Shown here piece after piece: positions 23,642-32,210 of a DNA stretch of 55,446 nucleotides. The notes under the pieces were generated by a model. The model did not search any database. It was not told the origin of the DNA and saw only the letters and a program-made list of their open reading frames with translations. A program made the translations under genes and the position numbers. Numbering within the stretch: position 1 is the stretch's first letter; the number at the start of each line of letters is the position of its first letter. The stretch is from Exiguobacterium sp. s193 (GTDB taxonomy: Bacteria; Bacillota; Bacilli; Exiguobacteriales; Exiguobacteriaceae). Location: the NCBI RefSeq assembly GCF_018618755.1, contig NZ_JACSMR010000015.1:1-55446 (forward strand). The letters run 5' to 3'.

Positions 23642-25582
23642 ATGGGACAGAAACTCAACTGGACAGCAACACTCGGATTGACGACGGCGCTACTCGCCGC
23701 GTCACTGCCAATGCAACCGGTCGCGGCCGAAACGACACCATCCGTCACGGAACGGGTCGACGCGCAACTGGAACAGATGACACTCGAACAGAAAATCGGA
23801 CAAATGATCATGCCGGATTTCCGGTTATGGGACGGGGTCAATCATACGAAGCTGGCACCGGAAGTCGGACGGGTCATCGACCAGTTTGACTTAGGGGGCG
23901 TCATCTTATTTGCGGAAAACGTCAGTGAGACGGAGCAGACGACAAAATTGGTCCATGACCTGCAGGAGGTCGTCAAACAGGATCCAAGCAACGATATCCC
24001 GTTGTTCGTGACGATTGACCAGGAGGGCGGCATCGTGACACGCCTCGGGACGGGGACGAATTTACCGGGCAACATGGCACTTGGGGCGACCCGGAGTGCA
24101 TTATACGCGGAAGCGGCAGGCGGCATCATCGGGTCCGAGTTGAACGCTCTCGGAATCAACGTCAACTTTGGTCCGGTCCTAGACGTCAACAACAATCCGG
24201 GCAATCCGGTCATCGGCGTCCGGTCGTTTTCGAGTGATCCGAACCTGGTCGGGAAACTCGGTTCGGCGATGACACAAGGCATTCAGGAGCAAGGTGTCGC
24301 TGCGACGGCGAAACACTTCCCGGGTCACGGGGATACGGCGGTCGATTCGCATTACGGTCTGCCGGTCGTCGACAAATCACTGGCTGAACTGAAACAGCTT
24401 GAACTGATTCCGTTTAAACGGGCGATTGCGGAAGGCATCGACATGATCATGACGGCACATATCGGGATGCCGCAAATTGAGGATGAAGTCGTCGAGTCAA
24501 AACAAGGAACGTTCCCGTTACCAGCGACGTTGTCGGATGACGTCATCACCGGTGTCTTACGGGAAGAGCTCGGCTATGAGGGACTTGTCATCACCGATGC
24601 CTTGAACATGCAGGCGATTGCCGACAACTTCACGGAGTCGGAAGCCGTCATCAAAACGTTTAAAGCAGGCGGCGATATCGCCTTGATGCCGACGATTCTT
24701 CGCTCAACAGAAGACGTGACGAAACTGGAGACGATTTTTGACGATGTGCTTGCAGCGGTCGAAAGCGGTGACCTGTCGGAAGTGGACATCGATCAGTCCG
24801 TCACGCGGATTTTGACACTCAAAGCAAAACGCGGCATATGGAGTGAAACGGACACACCGGTCGCGCTCGACGAAAAACTGACACAGGCAAAGGCGGTTGT
24901 CGGTAGTCCTGAACATAAAGCGCTTGAACGCAAAATAACGGAAGCGGCGGTCACACTCGTTAAAAATGATAAGAAAACCTTGCCGTTTAAACCGAAAAAA
25001 GGCGAGACGATCCTTGTCCTGTCACCGGCAAAAGATCAGACAGACAGTATGGTCAAGACAATCCGCTCGCTTGAGAAAAACGCCGGCAACCTGAAACACG
25101 TCAACATCTTGACGGAAAATTATACAGCATCAACTCAGCACCTGAAGCAAAATCCGGTCTTGCAGGAAAAGCTTGATGCGGCGGACTACATCATCGTCGG
25201 CTCAAACGTAAATAACAGTGAGAAGCTGAAAACGACATCGGCGGACCATTATGTACCGGCGGAAGTGTTCCGTCAGGTGAAACGGACTAACACACCGTCC
25301 GTCCTCCTCAGTCTTCGGAATCCGTATGATGTCGCCGTGCAACCGGACGCGAAAGCACAACTGCTTGTCTACGGTTTCAAGGGGGATCCCAATGGTCCGG
25401 ACTCGGAATCCGGGAACACGAAATCAGCTGGACCGAATTTACCGGCAGGAATCCGCGCCATCTTTGGTGAAGTGAAACCACAAGGGAAACTGCCCGTTGA
25501 CGTTCCGAAGTTCAAAGACGGCACGTTCCGGAACAGACTTCATCTTGAATTAGGGGACGGGTTCAAGAACTGGAACCGGTAA
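23642..25582 (+). CDS. nagZ: Secreted beta-N-acetylglucosaminidase NagZ (GH3)
   Basis: AAAAGGGGAGCTGAGCAT-ATG; 646 residues, close to the 642 of Bacillus subtilis NagZ. A signal peptide ends near PVAAE. The GH3 catalytic barrel follows, with MTLEQKIGQMIM, LFVTIDQEGGIVTRLG, LNALGINVNFGPVLDVN and the NagZ-specific KHFPGHGDTAVDSHYGLP loop that carries the general acid/base His-Asp dyad; the nucleophile Asp is in ITDALNMQAI. Residues ~430-646 form a second alpha/beta domain. It removes terminal GlcNAc from cell-wall fragments outside the cell, leaving MurNAc for the downstream uptake genes. Confidence 0.9.
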   Translation: MGQKLNWTATLGLTTALLAASLPMQPVAAETTPSVTERVDAQLEQMTLEQKIGQMIMPDFRLWDGVNHTKLAPEVGRVIDQFDLGGVILFAENVSETEQTTKLVHDLQEVVKQDPSNDIPLFVTIDQEGGIVTRLGTGTNLPGNMALGATRSALYAEAAGGIIGSELNALGINVNFGPVLDVNNNPGNPVIGVRSFSSDPNLVGKLGSAMTQGIQEQGVAATAKHFPGHGDTAVDSHYGLPVVDKSLAELKQLELIPFKRAIAEGIDMIMTAHIGMPQIEDEVVESKQGTFPLPATLSDDVITGVLREELGYEGLVITDALNMQAIADNFTESEAVIKTFKAGGDIALMPTILRSTEDVTKLETIFDDVLAAVESGDLSEVDIDQSVTRILTLKAKRGIWSETDTPVALDEKLTQAKAVVGSPEHKALERKITEAAVTLVKNDKKTLPFKPKKGETILVLSPAKDQTDSMVKTIRSLEKNAGNLKHVNILTENYTASTQHLKQNPVLQEKLDAADYIIVGSNVNNSEKLKTTSADHYVPAEVFRQVKRTNTPSVLLSLRNPYDVAVQPDAKAQLLVYGFKGDPNGPDSESGNTKSAGPNLPAGIRAIFGEVKPQGKLPVDVPKFKDGTFRNRLHLELGDGFKNWNR

Positions 25583-25592
25583 AAATGATGGG

Positions 25593-25632
25593 AATAGGTA
25601 AGCTCAATCAATCTGATTGGGCTTTCCCTATT
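25593..25632 (+). terminator. Weak terminator between nagZ and murQ
   Basis: AATAGGTAAGCTCAATC pairs with an imperfect complement ending TCCCTATT, with little T tail. Some read-through to murQ is likely. The following 90 bases are AT-rich and may hold a second promoter. Confidence 0.5.
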
Positions 25633-25730
25633 GACTTGTATTGCAATTAAATTTTACTTATTTTTAGTTTTACTTGTCATTATATTTTGTGTATGGAGAA
25701 TAAAAGGAGTTGTCGGAGAGGATGAAGGTC

Positions 25731-26615
25731 ATGTTAGAGAAATTAGCGACAGAACGTCGGAATGAAAAGACGATGCGTCTCGACGACATGTCGGTCGTAG
25801 ACATGTTGACCGTCATGAATGCGGAGGATCAAACGGTCGCCGCTGTCATTCAACAGGAAATACCGGTCATCAAACAAGTCGTCGATCGGGTCATTCAATC
25901 GTTTCAAGCGGGCGGACGATTGATTTACATCGGAGCCGGAACGAGCGGTCGACTCGGTGTGCTGGATGCGGCCGAATGTGTGCCGACGTTCGGGGTCTCA
26001 CCGGACATGGTCGTCGGCCTAATCGCCGGGGGCGAACGGGCACTGATCAAAGCCGTCGAAGGGGCGGAAGACAGCAAAACGCTTGCTGTCGAAGATTTAC
26101 AGGCACTCGAGTTAAACGCAAACGATACCGTCATCGGCATCGCGGCAAGCGGTCGGACCCCTTACGTCATCGGCGGTCTGGACTATGCCCGTGAAGTCGG
26201 TGCGACGACGGCTGCCCTGTCCTGCAACAAGCAGGCGGTCATCAGTGAGCACGCGCAGTATAAGATTGAAGTCGAAACCGGACCGGAAGTTTTGACCGGT
26301 TCAACTCGACTCAAAGCAGGGACGGCACAAAAACTCGTCTTGAACATGATTTCGACGGCGGCGATGATCGGCGTCGGAAAGGTCTATCAAAATTTGATGG
26401 TCGATGTCCAATCGACGAATGAAAAACTCGAAATCCGGGCAAAACGGATGATCGTCGAAGCGACAGGGGTTGATTTTGAGACAGCCGCGCGTACTTTCAC
26501 TTCAGCGAATGGTCACGTTAAGACGGCGATCGTCATGATTTTAGCGGATGTTTCGTATACTGAGGCAGTCGAACGATTACAACGTGCACACGGATTCGTC
26601 CGTGACGCGCTTTAA
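25731..26615 (+). CDS. murQ: N-acetylmuramic acid 6-phosphate etherase MurQ
   Basis: I chose ATG 25731 (GGAGAGG nine bases upstream) over the TTG at 25710; the resulting N-terminus [17 protein letters not shown] matches the family. The 294 residues contain the SIS sugar-isomerase fold with [39 protein letters not shown] and [18 protein letters not shown]. MurQ removes lactate from MurNAc-6-phosphate to give GlcNAc-6-phosphate in the cytoplasm. It sits 12 bases before murP, in the order expected for the MurNAc pathway. Confidence 0.93.
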   Translation: MLEKLATERRNEKTMRLDDMSVVDMLTVMNAEDQTVAAVIQQEIPVIKQVVDRVIQSFQAGGRLIYIGAGTSGRLGVLDAAECVPTFGVSPDMVVGLIAGGERALIKAVEGAEDSKTLAVEDLQALELNANDTVIGIAASGRTPYVIGGLDYAREVGATTAALSCNKQAVISEHAQYKIEVETGPEVLTGSTRLKAGTAQKLVLNMISTAAMIGVGKVYQNLMVDVQSTNEKLEIRAKRMIVEATGVDFETAARTFTSANGHVKTAIVMILADVSYTEAVERLQRAHGFVRDAL

Positions 26616-26627
26616 GGGGGGACAAAC

Positions 26628-28001
26628 ATGAAGAAGGAAGAAGTGCTCGCATCCGCCATTCTTGAACATGTCGGGGGAAAAGACAATCTCCGGCAACTCG
26701 CCCACTGTATGACACGGGTCCGGTTGGCGCTGAAAGATCCGACGAAAGCAGACATCCAGGCCCTAAAACAAATTGACGGTGTCATGGGTGTCATCGATGA
26801 TGAGACGCTGCAAATCGTCGTCGGACCGGGAACGGTCAATCGGGTGGCCGATCATTTGAGCCGCGAGACGGGACTGGCGATCGGTGAAGAGTCGGTTGAT
26901 GAAAACTTGACGCTTGAAGAGCGGGCAGCCATCGAACGGCAAAAAGTAAAGGACAAACAAAAGTCACCGTTCAAGCGTTTCTTACGACGAATCGGAAACA
27001 TCTTCATCCCGCTCATCCCGGGACTGGTCGCGTCGGGGATCATCAACGGGGGGGCGAACTTTGCGAAAAATGCCGGGGTTGATGCAACAGTGACCTGGAT
27101 GCAGATTCTGTTACTGATCGGCAGTACCGTCTTTGCTTACTTAGCGATCCTCGTCGGTTGGAATACGGCGAAGGAATTTGGCGGCACACCGGTCCTAGGA
27201 GCAATTGCCGGGGGGATTTTATTTAATCCGTTACTCGTCGATATCGTTATTTACGGCGAACCGCTTGTCGTCGGTCGGGGTGGCTTGTTTGGGGTCATCT
27301 TTGCCGCCTGGTTGATGACGTATCTTGAAAAACATATCCGCCGGTTCATGCCGGTCTCGATTGACATCATCTTTACACCACTCTTCACCGTGTTGATTGT
27401 CGGCTTTACCGCACTCTATGCCATCATGCCGGTCGCTGGCGTGTTATCAGACGGCATCATGAAAGCGATCAACGTGATCCTTGAAGTCGGTGGTCCGCTT
27501 GCCGGTGCGGTGCTGGCCGGATTCTTCCTGCCGCTCGTCATGGTTGGTCTCCATCATGGATTGACACCGATTCATCTCGAACTGCTGAACACGGTCGGGA
27601 CTACGGCACTGTTGCCGATTCTTGCGATGGCAGGAGCCGGGCAAGTCGGGGCGGCACTGGCGATTTTCGTCAAGACACGCAATCAACGGTTGCGTAACAT
27701 CATCAAAGGGGCGATTCCAGTCGGGTTCCTCGGGATCGGCGAACCGTTACTCTACGGGGTCACGTTACCACTCGGACGTCCGTTCCTGACGGCATGTATG
27801 GGAGCCGCAGTCGGCGGAGCCTTCCAGGCGACGATGAAGACAGCGGCACTTGGCGTCGGTGTGTCCGGTCTGTCGTTGACACCGTTGATTGATAACGGGA
27901 TGTACCTGACGTATATCGGTGGTCTTGTCATCTCGTACGCGGCAGGATTCCTGTTTACGTATTGGTTTGGATTCAAGGAAGAAATGGCAGACGGGATTTA
28001 A
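26628..28001 (+). CDS. murP: MurNAc-type PTS transporter EIIBC (MurP)
   Basis: A 457-residue fusion of EIIB and EIIC, glucose/sucrose superfamily. GGGGGG precedes the ATG. Residues 1-80 form EIIB with the phosphorylated cysteine in LAHCMTRVRLALKD; residues ~115-455 form EIIC with about ten helices and the GIGEPLLYGVTLPLGRPF motif. There is no EIIA domain, so a glucose-type EIIA elsewhere must donate phosphate, as for known MurP proteins. Position directly after murQ supports MurNAc as substrate. The usual MurR regulator is absent from the locus. Confidence 0.88.
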   Translation: MKKEEVLASAILEHVGGKDNLRQLAHCMTRVRLALKDPTKADIQALKQIDGVMGVIDDETLQIVVGPGTVNRVADHLSRETGLAIGEESVDENLTLEERAAIERQKVKDKQKSPFKRFLRRIGNIFIPLIPGLVASGIINGGANFAKNAGVDATVTWMQILLLIGSTVFAYLAILVGWNTAKEFGGTPVLGAIAGGILFNPLLVDIVIYGEPLVVGRGGLFGVIFAAWLMTYLEKHIRRFMPVSIDIIFTPLFTVLIVGFTALYAIMPVAGVLSDGIMKAINVILEVGGPLAGAVLAGFFLPLVMVGLHHGLTPIHLELLNTVGTTALLPILAMAGAGQVGAALAIFVKTRNQRLRNIIKGAIPVGFLGIGEPLLYGVTLPLGRPFLTACMGAAVGGAFQATMKTAALGVGVSGLSLTPLIDNGMYLTYIGGLVISYAAGFLFTYWFGFKEEMADGI

Positions 28002-28013
28002 TAATTTCCAATC

Positions 28014-28053
28014 AAAGGGGGCTCAGATTTGAGTCATCCCTTTTGTTTTTTTT
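28014..28053 (+). terminator. Terminator of murP
   Basis: AAAGGGGGCTCA...TGAGTCATCCCTTTT hairpin followed by T8. The repeat element begins immediately at the end of the T run. Confidence 0.75.
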
Positions 28054-28466
28054 GAACTACCTCCACCTACGCTTCGCTAAGAGGTGGAGGATTCCTGAGT
28101 TATTCGACCTAACGGCCGAAAATTTATCAGGCTAACCCCGTCGTCCCGACGGTTGAACGTTAATCTTGCCCGTTTCTTTTGAGCGGATGCCTACTCTGCT
28201 TGGTTTTCGCTACTTCGGTCATCCGCAAGGTGGACGTTGAAGATTTTACGTGACAGACGAACTTCCTGTCACAACCCTATATCTTCAGTTTCCAAAGAAC
28301 GTGACATTTTAATTATTCCTGATTTTAATTGTTTTCAAACGAAGCGCGTCGGACAATTGACGTGTCGGAAGACACGCCTTGTCCGAAGACGATTCATCCC
28401 CCACTTGGACTAGGGCTTCGCCCTGAACGTTTAGAAGTGGGAGTATTCTCGTCTAATTTTGATAAA
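28052..28466. mobile_element. ~415-bp composite repeat R1 (IS200/IS605-like ends, no transposase)
   Basis: It starts TTGAAC-TACCTCCACC, where a CCTCCACCT/AGGTGGAGG hairpin follows, and ends with GAAGTGGGAGTATTCTCG and a GATAAA tail. The whole unit recurs at 36327-36740. Two parts can be told apart. The first, ~28052-28288, has the left hairpin, a CGTCGTCCCGACG stem and a GTGACAG/CTGTCAC stem closed by GAAGAT/ATCTTC. The second, ~28289-28466, has an ACGTGTC/GACACG stem and a CCCACTT/AAGTGGG hairpin; this part occurs alone at 34357. Neither strand encodes a protein. Hairpin ends beside a TTGAA-type target resemble IS200/IS605 family termini and the omega-RNA that accompanies TnpB. Confidence 0.65.
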
Positions 28467-28590
28467 TTAACTTTCCTAACAATACTGTAAGAAAGTGTCG
28501 TTTTGTAGGCAATTCGTTGTATAACTAGAGTTCAATTTGTTGATTAGCAGATAAACTGAAATCAGTATAAAATAAGGAGATTTTTAGCCT

Positions 28591-29205
28591 ATGAAGAAAA
28601 CTGTAATGAAAATTGACAAAATCGAACTGAAGTTCAAAAAAAGAAATGGTCAAATCCAATCGATTGAAGAATTCTCGAAGGAGTTTGATAATGGCTTTTA
28701 TTTCGTTGAGCATCCAGATGTAATCAATGGAACAAGAGTTGTCATGCATGTCACTTCTAATTTTAAAAACGATACTTTCAGTTTTGATTTCAACAGAAAA
28801 GACATAGAGTGGGGGCATTATTGGGTCGATAAATTAGTCCAGAAATGGACAATCATTTGGGAATGGTTTTATCAGGCTGATCTTGTTACGAATAAAAGTT
28901 ACATATTGGGTGAAGAAGATATAAAAAAAAGATTTGGTGAACATAGTCAAGAATATCGTGAATTATCATTATCATTATCTTCATCCAATTCCATTCCTAT
29001 CAATTTGGTTTTTAAGGAAACAAGTGATTCAGAATTAAATTACAACAACATGGACTGGGTATTGGATTTTGACGAAAAAAATTCAATTGAGCGGATGAGA
29101 ACTGAAAAAAATTATTACGATAATGACTTAAACGTGTGGATTGATTTAGAGTACTCGTTACCTGCAATTAAACAAATCATCAGAGTAGTAGATTTTCATG
29201 GTTAA
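28591..29205 (+). CDS. Unrecognised protein, member 1 of an AT-rich paralogous pair
   Basis: AAGGAG lies 13 bases before ATG 28591 (an ATG at 28606 is also possible); 204 residues. Key segments are KIDKIELKFKKRNGQIQSIE, DFNRKDIEWGHYWVDKLVQK, WTIIWEWFYQ and NVWIDLEYSLPAIKQI at the end. The protein is acidic, soluble and rich in aromatic residues. The gene is more AT-rich than its neighbours, which suggests recent transfer. The gene at 29283 shares the same plan (IWEWYSQ, RWIDIRTSLPMIEK). The pattern recalls small immunity proteins, but no family is recognised. Confidence 0.6.
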   Translation: MKKTVMKIDKIELKFKKRNGQIQSIEEFSKEFDNGFYFVEHPDVINGTRVVMHVTSNFKNDTFSFDFNRKDIEWGHYWVDKLVQKWTIIWEWFYQADLVTNKSYILGEEDIKKRFGEHSQEYRELSLSLSSSNSIPINLVFKETSDSELNYNNMDWVLDFDEKNSIERMRTEKNYYDNDLNVWIDLEYSLPAIKQIIRVVDFHG

Positions 29206-29282
29206 ATTGTTACGAGAAATATATGTTTTCTCATCATTAGAAGTATAAATCTTTTTTATCAGGTGATTTTGGAGGGTTTAGC

Positions 29283-29900
29283 ATGAATAGTAGTATCTTC
29301 GAGGACATTACAATCTTTGTACAAGAATCGGGACAGCAGCCAATTCCGTTAAAGGACTACGTGGAAAAGTATAGTGTTCGACTAGGTGATTTTGTGGACG
29401 ATGAAACAAGAGTCGGTGAGTTTATCGTGGATTTTAAATTTAGTACAGGCATGGTCACTTGGACTGTTGATTTTCACGAACGAGAAGAAGGAACTCAATG
29501 TGACTATATTCTATACATTATCTTTAAATGGGTAGCGATTTGGGAATGGTATTCACAACGATTTTTGAAGACTCAGGTACCGTTTCGAGTGTACGCGACC
29601 ATCACTGATATGGTCAAAGGAAAAATAAGACCACAAGCAGAAATGGAAGAGAGACTGGAGGAACTAGCAGGTTATACAGAAGAGGGACGTTTATTTTATT
29701 TTGGGACAGGTCCTTTTGATGACTTCAAGAAGGCCGAGCAGAAAATAGACCTGTTTTTAGAATGCGACGAAATCAATTCAAAAGAAAAAATACGTCAAGA
29801 GGGATTGTACTTTGATCCGGAGAGCGGAAGATGGATCGATATTCGAACTTCGCTCCCGATGATAGAGAAATCGATGCGAAGGTTGTTGGCGTTTCTGTAA
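29283..29900 (+). CDS. Unrecognised protein, member 2 of the AT-rich paralogous pair
   Basis: GGAGGGTTTAGC-ATG; 205 residues. It aligns with the upstream gene along its length: VEKYSVRLGDFVDDETRVGE, a tryptophan-rich core (WVAIWEWYSQ) and a closing FDPESGRWIDIRTSLPMIEK. The overall charge is acidic and no membrane segment is seen. The pair most likely arose by tandem duplication after transfer. Together with repeat R1 it separates murP from mupG. Confidence 0.6.
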   Translation: MNSSIFEDITIFVQESGQQPIPLKDYVEKYSVRLGDFVDDETRVGEFIVDFKFSTGMVTWTVDFHEREEGTQCDYILYIIFKWVAIWEWYSQRFLKTQVPFRVYATITDMVKGKIRPQAEMEERLEELAGYTEEGRLFYFGTGPFDDFKKAEQKIDLFLECDEINSKEKIRQEGLYFDPESGRWIDIRTSLPMIEKSMRRLLAFL

Positions 29901-30009
29901 AAATATCCAATGTATAAGACTCTTCATAAAAAATCGATTATTTTTTAGTAAACTTATTATCGATAATGGCGACGTGGTGCTTGTCTTAGGCATACGATTT
30001 GAAGTGAGC

Positions 30010-30044
30010 AAAAAAATGGTTCTTCTCGATCAAGAGAAAAACCA
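30010..30044 (-). terminator. Terminator for the leftward gene at 30097
   Basis: On the minus strand TGGTTTTTCTC-TTGATC-GAGAAGAACCA is followed by T7. The rest of 29901-30096 shows only AT-rich DNA. Confidence 0.7.
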
Positions 30045-30096
30045 CTTTTGTCTTCAAGTGAAGTGTATCCCCTGAACGAGGACAGACTTGAACCGC

Positions 30097-30363
30097 TTAT
30101 TGAATCTTCGTATCGACGGTCTTGTCCTGTAGTATACGTTCAAAAATCAGGACATAGACCAAGGCAACAAAAACTCCCGCTGTCCCTGGCAGAATAGCAA
30201 TAACTGAGTCAGTTAAATATACTGCGGGAATCAGGTAAGTCAACAGAGACTTCACACCGTTCAACACGAGGAGGGCTGTCAGCAGGATCAAGGTCACAGT
30301 CCGTTTTTGCAGATTTTCAAAGAATTGACGGTTCGTTTTTTTACCTGTGTCATGCCGAACCAA
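30097..30363 (-). CDS. Small two-helix membrane protein, start uncertain
   Basis: The conserved-looking part, NRQFFENLQKRTVTLILLTA onward, has two membrane helices (residues ~23-45 and ~50-78) and a charged tail. The TTG start at 30363 has no ribosome binding site. An ATG at 30371 with GAGGTC upstream reads MFAWFGMTQVKK but joins the protein only if one base is changed in a seven-A run. So either the gene is frameshifted near its start or the true start is poor. Family unknown. Confidence 0.45.
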   Translation of the reverse strand: MVRHDTGKKTNRQFFENLQKRTVTLILLTALLVLNGVKSLLTYLIPAVYLTDSVIAILPGTAGVFVALVYVLIFERILQDKTVDTKIQ

Positions 30364-30416
30364 GCGAACATGCAGATGACCTCATTGGTTTTTAAATGGG
30401 TAATTACTTTTTAAGA

Positions 30417-30905
30417 TCAGTCAGCGAAAAACTGGTTGATCTTGTTTTCAGACTTTAAATGACGCTGAATCAATTTTGTGACTGCTTTTTCCTGTTCGAT
30501 TGTGCTGAGTTGCGTGTTGTACCACCCGTCAAGTGTTGCCCGAGTTACCGTGTATTCATTGTCCGGAAAGGTAAACGTAATCCGGTCGACATTGTCGACG
30601 AGTGCAAACAGATACGTTGCGTTGTACAGAACCGTTTCTTTGATCTCTTGTTCGACGGCTTCAGCGTCGATTTCCTGATAAGTCAAATGAATCCCATAGG
30701 GTGCTTGTTTTGTTTCGAGTTCAATTTGACGCAACTCTTGATGGTGTGCCAATTGATTGACGATGTTCCCGACGGCACTGTTGTCGCCGACATAGGAGTG
30801 TTTATAACGGAACACATCTGTCTTCGAATCGGCATGTTGGCTGTAACCAGTCCAAATCAGTACCAAACAGGCAACCGCCATAAACGGAATTAACATTCGT
30901 TTCAT
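30417..30905 (-). CDS. DUF4825-like extracytoplasmic protein
   Basis: ATG 30905 on the minus strand follows AAAAAGGAGAGATTGT; 162 residues. The N-terminus is a signal peptide or anchor (residues 4-22). The mature part opens FRYKHSYVGDNSAVGNIVNQ, the hallmark of DUF4825, and has ITFTFPDNEYTVTRATLDGWYN later. DUF4825 also occurs in antirepressor and BlaR-type proteins of Bacilli; the role here is unknown. It overlaps no gene and is followed by the small membrane protein at 30097. Confidence 0.75.
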   Translation of the reverse strand: MKRMLIPFMAVACLVLIWTGYSQHADSKTDVFRYKHSYVGDNSAVGNIVNQLAHHQELRQIELETKQAPYGIHLTYQEIDAEAVEQEIKETVLYNATYLFALVDNVDRITFTFPDNEYTVTRATLDGWYNTQLSTIEQEKAVTKLIQRHLKSENKINQFFAD

Positions 30906-31039
30906 ACAATCTCTCCTTTTTGGATCTCACACTCATGGTATCATAATTCATGAAGAATCTCCTAAAAAATTCTTATATTGGAACTTTCGTAACAATTCAT
31001 AGCGTTCATACACCCAGTCAATCAGGAAGAGGGAAGCAG

Positions 31040-32089
31040 ATGAAAGGACTCGCTGTTTATTTAAGTGAACCACTGACAGATGAAAGTACGAACAGATTAA
31101 TACAGATGCGCGATCTCGGTTTTACCTCGATCTTTACGTCGTTACATATTCCGGAAGACGATTCCTCCTTGTACACGAGTCGTTTGCAGGAACTTGGTCG
31201 ACTGGCGCAACAGCTCGAGATGGAACTCGTCGCGGATATCGCACCAAAATCGCTTGCCGCACTCGGCAAGACGTGGGACGATGCCGGATCGTTGACCGAA
31301 TGGGGCGTGACCGGATTACGCGTTGATTACGGTGTCACACCCAAACAAATCGCGGATTTGTCCAAACAACTGATGGTCGCCTTAAACGCCAGCACGCTGA
31401 CGGCGGAGGAACTCGACGCGATGAAAGCGGAGGGCCTTGTGCTGGAGCAGGTCGAAGCCTGGCACAACTTTTATCCACGACCGGAAACGGGACTCGACCA
31501 GGACTGGTTCAATGCGAAAAACCGCTGGCTCCGTGAACAGGGGATCCGTGTCCAAGCCTTCATTCCGGGAGATGGGCAACGGCGTGGTCCGCTTCATGCC
31601 ACGTTACCGACGCTCGAAGACCACCGCGGACAAGCACCGTTTGCCTGTTACCTTGAGCTTCAAACATCCGTCGACCGGATTCTGATCGGGGACCCCGGTT
31701 TGTCGGCGAGCACGATGAAACAGTTTGCTGCATACCAGGAGGGAATCATTGTCCTCCGGGCGACAGGGCAAAGCGATGATCCGCTGTTGACGCACGTACA
31801 GACGAACCGGCTGGATCCGGCACGGGATGTCATCCGGTCAGTCGAGTCGCGTAGTTCCGGTCGGCCGGACAGTGGATTATTAGAACCCGCGGCCTTATCA
31901 GACCGTCCTGTCGGATCGATCACGATCGATAATTTGCGTTACGGTCGATACGCCGGTGAGTTACAACTGACGAAACGGGATCTTGCGGCCGACGAACGGG
32001 TCAATGTCATCGGACGCGTGATTGAAGCGGACCGGCCGTTGCTGCAACAGATTGGACCCGGGGGACGCTTTCAAATTGAATGGTGCTGA
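31040..32089 (+). CDS. mupG: 6-phospho-N-acetylmuramidase MupG (DUF871)
   Basis: I chose ATG 31040 (GAAGAGGG upstream) over ATG 30950; it gives MKGLAVYLSEPL, the normal family start, and 349 residues. DUF871/MupG has an N-terminal TIM barrel (GFTSIFTSLHIPEDD, LVADIAPKSLAALG, GLRVDYG, HNFYPRPETGLD, QAFIPGD) and a C-terminal small domain (~240-349). MupG cleaves MurNAc-6-phosphate-GlcNAc that MurP has imported, feeding MurQ. In Staphylococcus mupG is in one operon with murQ and murP; here 3 kb of foreign-looking DNA lies between. The motifs and context agree well. Confidence 0.88.
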   Translation: MKGLAVYLSEPLTDESTNRLIQMRDLGFTSIFTSLHIPEDDSSLYTSRLQELGRLAQQLEMELVADIAPKSLAALGKTWDDAGSLTEWGVTGLRVDYGVTPKQIADLSKQLMVALNASTLTAEELDAMKAEGLVLEQVEAWHNFYPRPETGLDQDWFNAKNRWLREQGIRVQAFIPGDGQRRGPLHATLPTLEDHRGQAPFACYLELQTSVDRILIGDPGLSASTMKQFAAYQEGIIVLRATGQSDDPLLTHVQTNRLDPARDVIRSVESRSSGRPDSGLLEPAALSDRPVGSITIDNLRYGRYAGELQLTKRDLAADERVNVIGRVIEADRPLLQQIGPGGRFQIEWC

Positions 32090-32119
32090 CCGTCGAGGCA
32101 TAATGACCGGTCACATTGG

Positions 32120-32168
32120 AAGAGACGCCCTTTCCTTGTATAAATGCGCAAGGGATAGGGCGTCTCTT
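32120..32168. terminator. Terminator of mupG (long perfect stem)
   Basis: AAGAGACGCCCT pairs with AGGGCGTCTCTT and an inner CCTTG/CAAGG stem; the tail is TGTTGTG. It lies between the convergent mupG and hydrolase genes. Confidence 0.75.
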
Positions 32169-32210
32169 GTTGTGTATGTGTCAAACTATCACGATTACCT
32201 CCGTGTCATC

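Noticed and set aside
28052-28466. CRISPR array or CRISPR leader
   Set aside because: Repeats R1-R3 are long, few and widely spaced, with no regular spacers. No CRISPR-type array is visible in the window.
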